In this document: in pieces, positions 6,594 to 14,420 of the stretch
How positions within the stretch are numbered: the first letter of the stretch is position 1
Layout of the letters: every line of letters begins with the position of its first letter
Source: an uncultured euryarchaeote
GTDB taxonomy: Archaea > Thermoplasmatota > Poseidoniia > Poseidoniales > Poseidoniaceae
Length of the DNA stretch: 14,448 nt
Assembly (NCBI GenBank): GCA_937897005.1
Contig: CALCOQ010000238.1
Span: 1-14,448 of the forward strand
Reading direction: 5' to 3'
The notes under the pieces: generated by a model
Told to the model about the DNA's origin: nothing
What the model saw: the letters and a program-made list of their open reading frames with translations, nothing else
The model's database searches: none
Translations under genes and position numbers: made by a program

Positions 6594-7853
6594 ATGGCCG
6601 GTGTACACTGCCCTACCTGCGAGGCTCTGGTCGATGCGGTTGCCAAGTTCTGTTTGGCCTGTGGACACGATTTTGAGAACCAAGGACCCATCACTTCAAC
6701 TGGACACGACCTACAACAATTGAAGGATGTCATCAGACAACGGGATGACCTGTCAATGGCCGAGAAGTTCGATATGATCGCCAAAGTGGAAGAGGGTGCG
6801 AATCCGATAGTGTTGGGCATCGCCGCCGCTGCAGTAGACAGTGATTATGATGGTGGCATCGTGAACATTGAAGCCAAATCAGATGAATTGAGTAAATTAT
6901 CTGGTGATTACACTTTTGGGAAGAATACCGCGGTCAATGCAGCTGTTCGGGCCACTGCCAAAGCGACCGACGCTTGGAGTCTGATTCAATCTGGCGAACT
7001 CAGCATGACTGACCAAAAGTATCACGATGCGATGAGCCAAGGGATGGAAACCAGCAGCCATATCACTGACGTGGCTACAGGAGAACATGAGGGTGTTGAT
7101 CCTGAAGCGATGCGGAACATTCCGATTCTCAAACCTCCAAGCCGAAGTTTCTGTCCAAAATGTGGTTCCGACATTCACAGCAACACACTGATGCAATGGA
7201 GGAAATGGAGGGACCATTCCACCGATGTCGTCTCGATGCAGTTGGAGGCAGCGATGGAATCTGCGTTGATGCAGGTTTCTACAGAATTCATTTCGGATCT
7301 CAAGAAAGTGACTGACGAAAGGGATGAACTCAAGGATCGACTTGACAATGTCGATGAAGACAAGGTCAAGGATGAAATGAAGAAGAATCTGGGTGAAGAA
7401 CTTCGAGAAGAATTGATGGAAGAACTTCGAGAAGAGATTGAAGATGAGATTCGAGGAGATATCGAGACGGATGTCAAGAACAAGATGGTGGCACGTGGGG
7501 GAGTTTCTCGTGGAAGTTCGAGAGCTGCTTCTACTAAGCGTAGCAGTGCCACACCCAGCAAGAAGAAGGGGGCTGTTTTCGGTTCAAAGAAGGAGACGAA
7601 GAAATTCGAAGGAGACAGCCCCGATGACAAACCAGCGTGGTTCCTGAAAGAGGCCTTGGACACGGTCTATGACCCGCATGGTACCGGTAAGAACGTCAAA
7701 CGCAAAACCATCCTTGCTCGTTCCTCTGAAGGAAACGTACGAGTTGAGGATGTGGTCAAGATATACGCTGCCGAAGGTGAAGAGGGACTGTCGGAACTGG
7801 CCTGGACATCGCCGTTGACCAAGTACATCATCGAGGCATACGACGCCTGCTGA
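6594..7853 (+). CDS. Zinc-ribbon and coiled-coil protein of unknown function
   Basis: I do not recognise a named family. With the ATG at 6594 the product has 419 residues; a GTG at 6579 would add five. It opens with a zinc ribbon (Cys6-x2-Cys9 and Cys20-x2-Cys23). Next come a helical section (LKDVIRQRDDLSMAEKFDMI), an Ala-rich stretch, and a second metal-site candidate, CPKCG at 187-191, whose other ligands may be His195 and His208. Residues about 230-300 form a strongly charged coiled coil that includes an eight-residue repeat, EELREELM/EELREEIE. A basic Ser/Lys/Arg-rich linker follows (about 301-345), then a conserved-looking C-terminal domain of about 70 residues (PAWFLKEAL to IIEAYDA). 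There is no signal peptide or membrane segment, so it is probably cytoplasmic. Zinc ribbon, basic linker and coiled coil would suit a nucleic-acid-associated scaffold, but that is inference. The membrane-protein gene starts 10 bases after its stop. Confidence 0.8.
   Translation: MAGVHCPTCEALVDAVAKFCLACGHDFENQGPITSTGHDLQQLKDVIRQRDDLSMAEKFDMIAKVEEGANPIVLGIAAAAVDSDYDGGIVNIEAKSDELSKLSGDYTFGKNTAVNAAVRATAKATDAWSLIQSGELSMTDQKYHDAMSQGMETSSHITDVATGEHEGVDPEAMRNIPILKPPSRSFCPKCGSDIHSNTLMQWRKWRDHSTDVVSMQLEAAMESALMQVSTEFISDLKKVTDERDELKDRLDNVDEDKVKDEMKKNLGEELREELMEELREEIEDEIRGDIETDVKNKMVARGGVSRGSSRAASTKRSSATPSKKKGAVFGSKKETKKFEGDSPDDKPAWFLKEALDTVYDPHGTGKNVKRKTILARSSEGNVRVEDVVKIYAAEGEEGLSELAWTSPLTKYIIEAYDAC
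7395..7435 (+). repeat. Short direct repeat inside the coiled-coil region
   Basis: GAAGAACTTCGAGAAGA occurs at 7395-7411 and again at 7419-7435, exactly 24 bases apart. It encodes two copies of an eight-residue Glu/Leu/Arg unit in the coiled coil of the zinc-ribbon protein. Identity at the DNA level, not only in protein, suggests a recent tandem duplication. Confidence 0.8.
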
Positions 7854-7863
7854 GGCGGTGGCG

Positions 7864-8574
7864 ATGGCCGAGAAAAGAGACAATGATGGTTTCCTTCTGG
7901 TGATTATCGGCAGTGCTGCTGCTGCAGGAATACTGTATCTGGTTCAGGAGCAGTGGGTAGATCCATGGCTTTCCTCAAGATGGGGGTCTGCCTTGTTCAG
8001 GACCTTTCGAATGTCAGTTGTCTATGTCATTCCTGCAATCTGGTGGTTGCGAAGACGGGCAAAGAAACCTGTATTCGCTGAACTGGGCCTGAAATTACCT
8101 CGAGAACGGGCACCCTTCATCCTCGGCACTGGAATTCTTCTGTACTGTCTCGCGCTGATGGTCTTCCTGCTATGGCCTCCCAAGTCCTGTGGGTTCACTT
8201 TCTGGAGTGACGATACGGCTTGTGGAGCCAGGCATCTCACGGATTGGTTGGTGGTGCTTCCTCTGATCTGCATCATGGCGATGATAACCGACCTGTGGAC
8301 TCGTGGTTTCGTTCTGCTTCAAGCCGCTGAAAGATGGGGGGAGCCTCGGGCAATCGCCTTACAGAATGCCCTTTGGCTACTGCTCCACCTCTATGAATTG
8401 GAATTGCTTGCTCCTTCAATGGGTTGGGTTGGAGCAGTGTTGTTAGCGATATTCCTCGGCCTTGTGGGAGACCTGATCGCTCTCAAGGAAAGGTCGGTGG
8501 TTGGTCTGATGGCAGGTCATGCCATTCTCAATATCGGGTGGGTACTGAGCCTTGCAACATGGTTCAGTCTTTGA
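7864..8574 (+). CDS. CPBP (CAAX protease/bacteriocin-processing)-like membrane protein with an altered active site
   Basis: The 236-residue product has about seven hydrophobic helices: near residues 9-28, 43-58, 77-97, 122-141, 166-180, 183-202 and 213-233. In the last half it follows the CPBP (Abi) intramembrane protease pattern. Motif 2 is seen as Trp171-x3-His175 and motif 3 as His219-x3-Asn223. Motif 1, normally EExxxR, reads Thr142-Asp143-x3-Arg147-Gly148, so the first catalytic Glu is missing and the second is Asp. It may be inactive as a protease or act in another way. Two Cys in one extra-membrane loop (CGFTFWSDDTAC) could form a disulfide. The ATG at 7864 is chosen over GTG at 7858 because GAGGCGG sits at the right distance. 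It lies 10 bases after the zinc-ribbon gene, likely one operon, and its 3' end overlaps carB by 11 bases tail to tail. Confidence 0.75.
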   Translation: MAEKRDNDGFLLVIIGSAAAAGILYLVQEQWVDPWLSSRWGSALFRTFRMSVVYVIPAIWWLRRRAKKPVFAELGLKLPRERAPFILGTGILLYCLALMVFLLWPPKSCGFTFWSDDTACGARHLTDWLVVLPLICIMAMITDLWTRGFVLLQAAERWGEPRAIALQNALWLLLHLYELELLAPSMGWVGAVLLAIFLGLVGDLIALKERSVVGLMAGHAILNIGWVLSLATWFSL

Positions 8575-11500
8575 GATAAGAAACCTTCAGACGTTGGGGA
8601 ACCGTAGGCCCTCTACCCGCTGCTCGAATTGCTGCAACTTCCATCCTTGCACCGGACAAGGTAGTGACGAATGGGATGTTCATCTCCACTGCAAGACGCC
8701 GCATCATGTTCCCGTCACGAACCGCACCACCACTCGTGGTGGGGATGTTGATGACGAATTGAATGTCTCCGCTACGCATCAGGTTCAGTGCATCAGGTTG
8801 CTTTGAATCAGTTATTCTATATGCGGTTTTCACGGATAGGCCATTTCTTCGCATTACATCTGCAGTCCCTGGAGTAGCATGAACAGTGAATCCGAGTTCA
8901 ATCAAATCCCTGACCATTGGGACGACATTCTCCTTGTCTGCTGAACGTACGGTCACGTAGGCCCCACCTGCAGTGTTGACCGGAATCTCAGTGGCCAATC
9001 TTGCCTTGAGATATGCCACATCGGCGTCTGGGTCAGAACCCATGACCTCACCAGTGGATTTCATTTCAGGACCGGGAGCGGGATCAAGACCTGTCAACTT
9101 GATGAAGGGAAATACCGGAGCCTTGACGCAGACCAAGCCAGTTCGTCGCTGTGGAATTGATTGCTGAACAAACAGGTCTCCCATGGTCGCTCTGGCTGCG
9201 ATTCTCGCCATCGGAACCCCCGTAGCTTTGGCAACGAAAGGAAGCGTTCTACTGGAGCGAGGATTCACTTCAAGGACGTAGAGTCTGTCATCCTGAATAG
9301 CGAACTGTATATTGAAGCAACCGACTATCCCTAATCCAAGACCTATCTGTTCAGTCTGCTTCTCCACTGCCTCGACCATCGTGGCGGATATCGTTTGTGT
9401 AGGGATGAAGCAGGTGGAATCACCCGAATGTATACCCGCTTCCTCAAGATGTTCCATCACTGCACCGATAAGGACCTGTTCGCCGTCACAAGCGGCATCG
9501 ACATCGAGCTCGATGGCATGTCCTAGATACTCGTCCACCAACAATGGCTTATCAGATGCAAGATAGGCCTCATCAAGATAGGCTTGCAGCTGTTTCTCAT
9601 CTGCAAGGACTTCCATTCCCCTGCCCCCTAGGACATATGATGGGCGAATCAAAACTGGAAAGCCGATCTGACCTGCTGCACTTCTGACTTCATCTGCAGT
9701 CGTTCCAATCGCTCCGCGTGGCATTCTGAGACCTATCCTATTTGCGAAGGCCTCGAATCTCTGTCTATCGCTGGCTTCATCCACAGCATCTATGGAGGTT
9801 CCCATGACCTTGGTGTCCAATCCCATTTCCTTCAAGTAAGGTAATCGTGACTCAAATGGCAAAGCCAGATTGATAGCAGTCTGTCCGCCGAACTGCAGGA
9901 GAATTCCATGCGCCCTCTCTCGCAATAGAACCTCGGAAATGCATTCGAGGGTGAGCGGTTCGAAGTAGAGACGATCACTTGTGTCGAAATCAGTGGAAAC
10001 AGTTTCAGGATTGTTGTTGATGATGATGGCATCCCTTCCTGATTGACGAATGGCTCCAACCGCGTGTACGCAGCCATAATCGAATTCAATGCCTTGACCA
10101 ATACGGATCGGCCCCGAGCCGATCACCACCATGCGCTCTTTCAACCTCTCTTCGATATTGTTCAGGGTATCGATACCGGAGTCGACTGAGACCTCGTAGG
10201 TCGAATAGTAATACGGTGTCTTTGCTGCGAATTCTGCAGCACATGAATCAACCATTCGATAGCGAGGATGGATCTTGAGTTCGTGTCTTCTCTTCATCAC
10301 TGCAGATTCTCCTGCTGCTGTAGGAATCTTCTTCCATCCACTGGCCGGGAAGCCCGCCTTTGCGTCTGCGATATGGGCATCTGTGAAACCCAGTTGCTTC
10401 CACTGTCGCATGGAATGTGCATCGATACTTCCGATGCTGCCGAAATGCTCGACAATACTGGCTTCGGCTCTCGCAAGGTTCTGGAAACGATAGAGGAACC
10501 AACGCGTCATCCGTGTAATCTCATGCACCCTCTCTATTGGCCAACCTCTTCGGAACGCTTCATACAATGCACCCATCCGCTTGTCGGTCGCTATACTCAA
10601 CCACTCCACCAGAGTTGAATCCGATAATTGCTCATTGGCCCTTTCAGCCATTCCTTCTCCATCACTCTCATCAGCTCTTGTCAATGGTCGCGGATGAGGT
10701 TCACCAGTCTCCAATGAAGACCATGCTTTGAGGAAGGCTTCTTCGAAACACCTGCCTATTGCCATGACCTCACCAGTTGACTTCATCGACGTTCCGAGAG
10801 TACGGTCAGCAGTTCGAAATTTATCGAATGGCCAACGAGGGATCTTGACCACGCAATAATCCAGAGTCGGCTCAAAGGCTGCGGTGGTCCCATGCCCAGT
10901 GATTGGATTAGGTAGTTCATCCAATGTGTATCCTACTGCAATCTTTGCAGCCATACGTGCTATAGGATAACCAGTAGCCTTGCTGGCCAAGGCGCTTGAA
11001 CGACTTACTCTAGGATTCACCTCTATCACCCTGACCTCTCCTGTTGCCTGATTGTAAGCGAATTGTACATTACATCCTCCACAGATGTTCAAGGCTCTGA
11101 TAAGCCGCAGAGCGCAATCTCTGAGGTGCTGATGATCGGAATCTGAAAGGCTCTGTTGTGGTGCGACAACGACACTCTCTCCAGTATGCACCCCCATGGG
11201 GTCGATATTCTCCATGGTACAGACGACGATGCAATTGTCAGAGGCATCTCTCATGACCTCGTATTCATGTTCCTGCCAACCAAGGATTGATTCTTCAACA
11301 AGAACCTGGTTGATTCTACTTTTCCTCAGACCAAGACTGGCGACTTCCACCAGTTGACCGATGTTCCACACCGTGCCTCCGCCCAAGCCGCCGAGGGTGA
11401 ATGCTGGTCGCACCAACAATGGCCAACTACCAATTTCATCAGCAGCCTTCAACACCTCATCCATTGAATTACAAGCAAGAGCGAATGGGACCGGAAGATC

Positions 11501-11917
11501 GATTGACTCACAGACTCGTTTGAACAGGTCTCTATCTTCTGCCTTGTCGATGGCTTCCAGATCGCTGCCGATCAGTTCTATCCCCAATTCATCAAGAACA
11601 CCAGCATGAGCCAGGTCTGTGGCGATGTTGAGAGCAGTCTGGCCACCCATCCCAGCGAGCAGGGCATCAGGTCGCTCTTTCTCCATGATCGAACGCACAA
11701 CTTCAGGTAGCAATGGTTCGATGTACACCCTATCCGCCATCTCCGGGTCATTCTGAATGGTCGCTGGGTTGGAATTCACCAGAATGGTCTTGAAACCATC
11801 TTCTCGCAATGCGGTACAGGCCTGTGAACCACTGAAATCGAATTCTGCTGCCTGACCGATACGTATCGGACCGCTGCCAAGAATCATGATGCTCTTGATA
11901 TCATCTCGCCTAGGCAT
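8564..11917 (-). CDS. carB: Carbamoyl-phosphate synthase large subunit
   Basis: CarB makes carbamoyl phosphate from bicarbonate, two ATP and ammonia channelled from CarA, for pyrimidine and arginine synthesis. The 1117-residue product has both homologous synthetase halves. The first begins IMILGSGPIRIGQAAEFDFSG, with GGLGGG and EVNPRVSRSSALASKATGYP. The second begins MVVIGSGPIRIGQGIEFDYG, with NNNPETVSTDFDTSDRLYFEP, RPSYVLGGRGMEV and EVNPRSSRTLPFVAKATGVP. The C-terminal MGS-like regulatory domain starts near residue 970 and includes FTVHATPGTADVM. It is about 45 residues longer than the usual 1070. The extra length is mainly an acidic Pro/Arg/Glu-rich insert near 395-420 in the oligomerisation domain and some residues before the second half. 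The ATG at 11917 shares one base with the carA stop. A GTG one codon earlier is possible, but the ribosome site GAGGTGGTGA (11921-11930) fits the ATG better. Confidence 0.97.
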   Translation of the reverse strand: MPRRDDIKSIMILGSGPIRIGQAAEFDFSGSQACTALREDGFKTILVNSNPATIQNDPEMADRVYIEPLLPEVVRSIMEKERPDALLAGMGGQTALNIATDLAHAGVLDELGIELIGSDLEAIDKAEDRDLFKRVCESIDLPVPFALACNSMDEVLKAADEIGSWPLLVRPAFTLGGLGGGTVWNIGQLVEVASLGLRKSRINQVLVEESILGWQEHEYEVMRDASDNCIVVCTMENIDPMGVHTGESVVVAPQQSLSDSDHQHLRDCALRLIRALNICGGCNVQFAYNQATGEVRVIEVNPRVSRSSALASKATGYPIARMAAKIAVGYTLDELPNPITGHGTTAAFEPTLDYCVVKIPRWPFDKFRTADRTLGTSMKSTGEVMAIGRCFEEAFLKAWSSLETGEPHPRPLTRADESDGEGMAERANEQLSDSTLVEWLSIATDKRMGALYEAFRRGWPIERVHEITRMTRWFLYRFQNLARAEASIVEHFGSIGSIDAHSMRQWKQLGFTDAHIADAKAGFPASGWKKIPTAAGESAVMKRRHELKIHPRYRMVDSCAAEFAAKTPYYYSTYEVSVDSGIDTLNNIEERLKERMVVIGSGPIRIGQGIEFDYGCVHAVGAIRQSGRDAIIINNNPETVSTDFDTSDRLYFEPLTLECISEVLLRERAHGILLQFGGQTAINLALPFESRLPYLKEMGLDTKVMGTSIDAVDEASDRQRFEAFANRIGLRMPRGAIGTTADEVRSAAGQIGFPVLIRPSYVLGGRGMEVLADEKQLQAYLDEAYLASDKPLLVDEYLGHAIELDVDAACDGEQVLIGAVMEHLEEAGIHSGDSTCFIPTQTISATMVEAVEKQTEQIGLGLGIVGCFNIQFAIQDDRLYVLEVNPRSSRTLPFVAKATGVPMARIAARATMGDLFVQQSIPQRRTGLVCVKAPVFPFIKLTGLDPAPGPEMKSTGEVMGSDPDADVAYLKARLATEIPVNTAGGAYVTVRSADKENVVPMVRDLIELGFTVHATPGTADVMRRNGLSVKTAYRITDSKQPDALNLMRSGDIQFVINIPTTSGGAVRDGNMMRRLAVEMNIPFVTTLSGARMEVAAIRAAGRGPTVPQRLKVSYLKD

Positions 11918-13206
11918 CACTCACCACCTCTCAAATGCTCAGCAACGATACTGGAGAAACGCTCGAAGAGTGGGGCTGCATCATGTGGACCGGGACAGGC
12001 CTCGGGATGATACTGAACACTGAAGGCCGGACGAGACTCGATATCTAGGCCCTCGACGGTTCGATCATTTGCATTCACATACCTGACCACTGCTTCCACT
12101 CCAGCCAGATTCTCTTGCGGGCCGCTATTGGCACCACTGGGATGAGCGGCCAGCATTCCTTTCTCTGGGTCTTCAACCGCAAAACCATGATTCTGAGAAG
12201 TGATGGCAACCGTACGCGAAAGCAGATCGAGTACTGGTTGATTGGCGCCTCGATGCCCATATCTCATCTTGTAAGTAGTGAGACCACAAGCAAGCCCCAA
12301 CAACTGATGGCCAAGGCAGATACCCATGGTCGGCATCCCTCGACTGACAGCTTCAGCGATAGTCATTCTAGCAGCCGTCGCCTTGCCGGGATGAGCGGGA
12401 TCTCCTGGGCCGTTGGAACAGAACATGGCATCAATATTCCAATCAGATACCAATTTCTCGTAGGCAATATCCGGAGGACACCAGAGAACCTCGAATCGGC
12501 GACACAACTCTCTGAGGATATTGTACTTGATTCCGCAATCCAATGCCGCTAATCTGGGTGCATTGAAGCCTGGATTCAGCAATATCGGCTCATCGAGCGA
12601 GACTTCATTGACCAGATCCTCCAGATCGGGTGGTGTCAATTCCGCAAGACGTTGTTTCAAAGAACGTTCATCACTAGCCGCTCCAATAACGCACAACAAG
12701 GTACCGTGTTCTCTGACTCGACGTGTTACTGCTCGAGTATCTATCGCTTCAATCCCTGTCACTCCATGAGCTCTGAGAAACTCATCTATACCCGCCACCG
12801 AATCTCTATGATCGGGATTTCGCATCGCATGACGTACTACCACTCCTCTGGGCCATATCCCTGCTGATTCACTGCGACCGAGATGAACGCCGTAGTTCCC
12901 GATCAATGGATATGTGAAGGTAAGGACCTGACCTGCAAAACTGGGATCTGTCAGACTCTCTTGGAAACCAGTCATTCCAGTGGTGAAGACCAATTCACCT
13001 TCTGCTGATTCTCGAGCACCAAACAACAAGCCCTCAAAACGGCTGCCATCGGCCAGTAACAGCAGGCCGGGCACCTCTTCATCGGGAACTGGGGGCAATG
13101 CATGTTTGAGTACATCTGCAGCATCTGTGAATGAAGGAGCATCGCCAGAAGGGGTCACCAATCTGCCCGGTGAGAATCCGCCCCCTGCTTTGACACTCCC
13201 CGACAT
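11917..13206 (-). CDS. carA: Carbamoyl-phosphate synthase small subunit (glutamine amidotransferase)
   Basis: CarA hydrolyses glutamine and passes the ammonia to CarB. The 429-residue protein has the CarA N-terminal domain (from LLLADGSRFEG, with FTTGMTGFQESLTDPS and TFTYPLIGNYGV) and a class I glutaminase domain (from LDCGIKYNILREL). The glutaminase triad is Cys297 in GICLGHQLLG with His400 and Glu402 in YHPEACPGPHD; NGPGDP and ITSQNHGFAV are also present. It is longer than E. coli CarA (382). About 45 extra residues, poor in structure and rich in Gly, Ser and Pro, come before the family start. About 19 extra lie between the Cys and His of the triad (region AAHPSGANSGPQENLAG). The ATG at 13206 is the only ATG before the conserved domain and has GGGAG nine bases ahead, so the extension is probably real. 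An internal GTG at 13158 is a weaker option. Coupled to carB by stop-start overlap. Confidence 0.96.
   Translation of the reverse strand: MSGSVKAGGGFSPGRLVTPSGDAPSFTDAADVLKHALPPVPDEEVPGLLLLADGSRFEGLLFGARESAEGELVFTTGMTGFQESLTDPSFAGQVLTFTYPLIGNYGVHLGRSESAGIWPRGVVVRHAMRNPDHRDSVAGIDEFLRAHGVTGIEAIDTRAVTRRVREHGTLLCVIGAASDERSLKQRLAELTPPDLEDLVNEVSLDEPILLNPGFNAPRLAALDCGIKYNILRELCRRFEVLWCPPDIAYEKLVSDWNIDAMFCSNGPGDPAHPGKATAARMTIAEAVSRGMPTMGICLGHQLLGLACGLTTYKMRYGHRGANQPVLDLLSRTVAITSQNHGFAVEDPEKGMLAAHPSGANSGPQENLAGVEAVVRYVNANDRTVEGLDIESRPAFSVQYHPEACPGPHDAAPLFERFSSIVAEHLRGGE
11921..11930 (-). promoter_or_regulatory. Strong ribosome binding site of carB inside carA
   Basis: On the minus strand these bases read GAGGTGGTGA, a long match to the archaeal 16S rRNA 3' end. 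They sit in the last codons of carA, seven bases (counted from GAGG-TG) before the carB ATG. They decide the carB start and imply translational coupling. Confidence 0.7.
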
Positions 13207-13266
13207 CGGCTTTGCTCCCTAAGTGGGCTCTAAGAGGATTGCTTAACAAATCGCCTCGACAAAGCC
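13207..13266 (-). promoter_or_regulatory. Gap between trm56 and carA, possible carAB promoter
   Basis: On the minus strand this 60-base gap holds an AT-rich CGATTTGTTAAGC (13241-13253), about 35-45 bases before the carA ATG, then GGGAG as ribosome site. The AT-rich element is placed where a TATA box would fit a short leader, but it is not a good consensus. carAB may also be read through from trm56. Confidence 0.35.
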
Positions 13267-13797
13267 TTACTCAGACTCATCTCTATCCAACACAGACTTG
13301 CCTCTGGCGTTGGGCTCTATCGTCAATCTGGCATCTTCGAATTGAGGAGCGGACACAATGAACGAATCGAGGAACAATGCCAATGCCGCCACCTCGCTAT
13401 GAGGCTGGTTCCCAACCGCTAGATTATGTTGGCAGATTTCGTAGACCTGCCGCGGCACCTTGGACCCCCCAACGACCACGCATAGTGGCAAGTCCTTGCT
13501 GATCGCAGGTACAACCTGCCTGAAAGGAAGACCATACATCGTGAGATGAATCGCTGTTCCAGTCTTGATGAATTCCTTGAGCCACTTCATCGGGGCATCA
13601 GAATGTTCAGTGATCAAGCGGCCGCCAAAACTCTTGGCCACTGATTGCAACCCATTGAACATCTCCTCATCCTCGTCACCGGCCAGTATGAACCGGTTGG
13701 CACCGAATGCTCTAGCAACCAATCCTAGATGCGTCGTGATACGTGGGTCTCTTCCTTTGCGGTGGCCAAGCCTGAGAACCACTACCTCTGCGCACAT
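13267..13797 (-). CDS. tRNA (cytidine(56)-2'-O)-methyltransferase, archaeal Trm56
   Basis: aTrm56 is a SPOUT-superfamily enzyme that methylates the ribose of C56 in the T loop of archaeal tRNAs using S-adenosylmethionine. The 176-residue product has the family marks throughout. The N-terminus LRLGHRKGRDPRITTHLGLV (residues 8-27) carries the basic pocket, HLTMYG is at 84-89, and the knotted SAM-binding part includes VVVGGSKVPRQVYE (107-120) and VGNQPHSEVAALALFLD (128-144). Length fits the shorter family members. The ATG at 13797 has AGGTGG four bases ahead. It lies 26 bases after the membrane-protein gene and 60 bases before carA on the same strand. The short acidic tail after residue 150 is not conserved in pattern. 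Confidence 0.95.
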   Translation of the reverse strand: MCAEVVVLRLGHRKGRDPRITTHLGLVARAFGANRFILAGDEDEEMFNGLQSVAKSFGGRLITEHSDAPMKWLKEFIKTGTAIHLTMYGLPFRQVVPAISKDLPLCVVVGGSKVPRQVYEICQHNLAVGNQPHSEVAALALFLDSFIVSAPQFEDARLTIEPNARGKSVLDRDESE

Positions 13798-13823
13798 CGA
13801 GCCACCTAGCCGTCATCCCTTCT

Positions 13824-14420
13824 TCAGGCGTCCGCTTCTTCAATTGACTCTGCTTCAGGAATCGGGTCGGATTCATTATCTGAGGTCAACGCCAATATCT
13901 CAATCTCCGAAAACGCCTCTTCGAGTCGCATGACCCAATTCAATAGAAATGCCTCGATGAACAACTTGGCGACGAAGAAGAATCCGACACCAAGAATCAC
14001 CAATCTAGATGTCTGCCAAAGCGAATTCATCACATCAGTATCTGAATCGAGTAGACCCATGACCAGTGGCTCGAAGGAGAAGAAACCCATGATGAGGAAC
14101 ATTGCTCCAGCGATCAATGCAGGTCCTGGTTGGCCTTTTTCTCGACTTGCTGCATTGAGAATGGATGCAAAGAACACGACCACCGGGACCAGATATGAAA
14201 GTGTCATGAAAGTCACTCCCTTGACCAATGACTCACTCTGATTCAGCGGGACATCGTCAATCCTTTGAATCGATAACCACCAGAAAATGGCAAGACCGGC
14301 AGCGATACCGCCACAGGCGAGAGAACGATGATGAATCATCTGACCAAGGTCGTGGCGATCCTTGGGGTTCAAACGATTGAGAATGTTCTCCGCAATCTCC
14401 AGTTGCTGGGGACTAGGCAT
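13824..14420 (-). CDS. Membrane protein of unknown function with four predicted helices
   Basis: I do not recognise this 198-residue protein. It has a soluble N-terminus (about 30 residues, QQLEIAENILNRLNPKDRHDL), then hydrophobic helices at about 33-50, 67-89, 102-122 and 137-160. A strongly acidic C-terminal tail ends in repeated Glu/Asp/Ala. Both ends are probably cytoplasmic given the four helices, though topology is inference. The ATG at 14420 has GAGGT five bases ahead and is the best start. The frame stays open to the right window edge with an acidic Ser/Glu-rich reading, so a longer N-terminus cannot be excluded. It is 26 bases before trm56 on the same strand, so the two are likely co-transcribed, but nothing in it suggests a role in tRNA modification. 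Confidence 0.7.
   Translation of the reverse strand: MPSPQQLEIAENILNRLNPKDRHDLGQMIHHRSLACGGIAAGLAIFWWLSIQRIDDVPLNQSESLVKGVTFMTLSYLVPVVVFFASILNAASREKGQPGPALIAGAMFLIMGFFSFEPLVMGLLDSDTDVMNSLWQTSRLVILGVGFFFVAKLFIEAFLLNWVMRLEEAFSEIEILALTSDNESDPIPEAESIEEADA

Noticed and set aside
7175..7663. Minus-strand open frame opposite the coiled-coil region
   Set aside because: Its Ser-rich product is the expected mirror of GAA/GAT/GAG-rich coding sequence and has no domain features.
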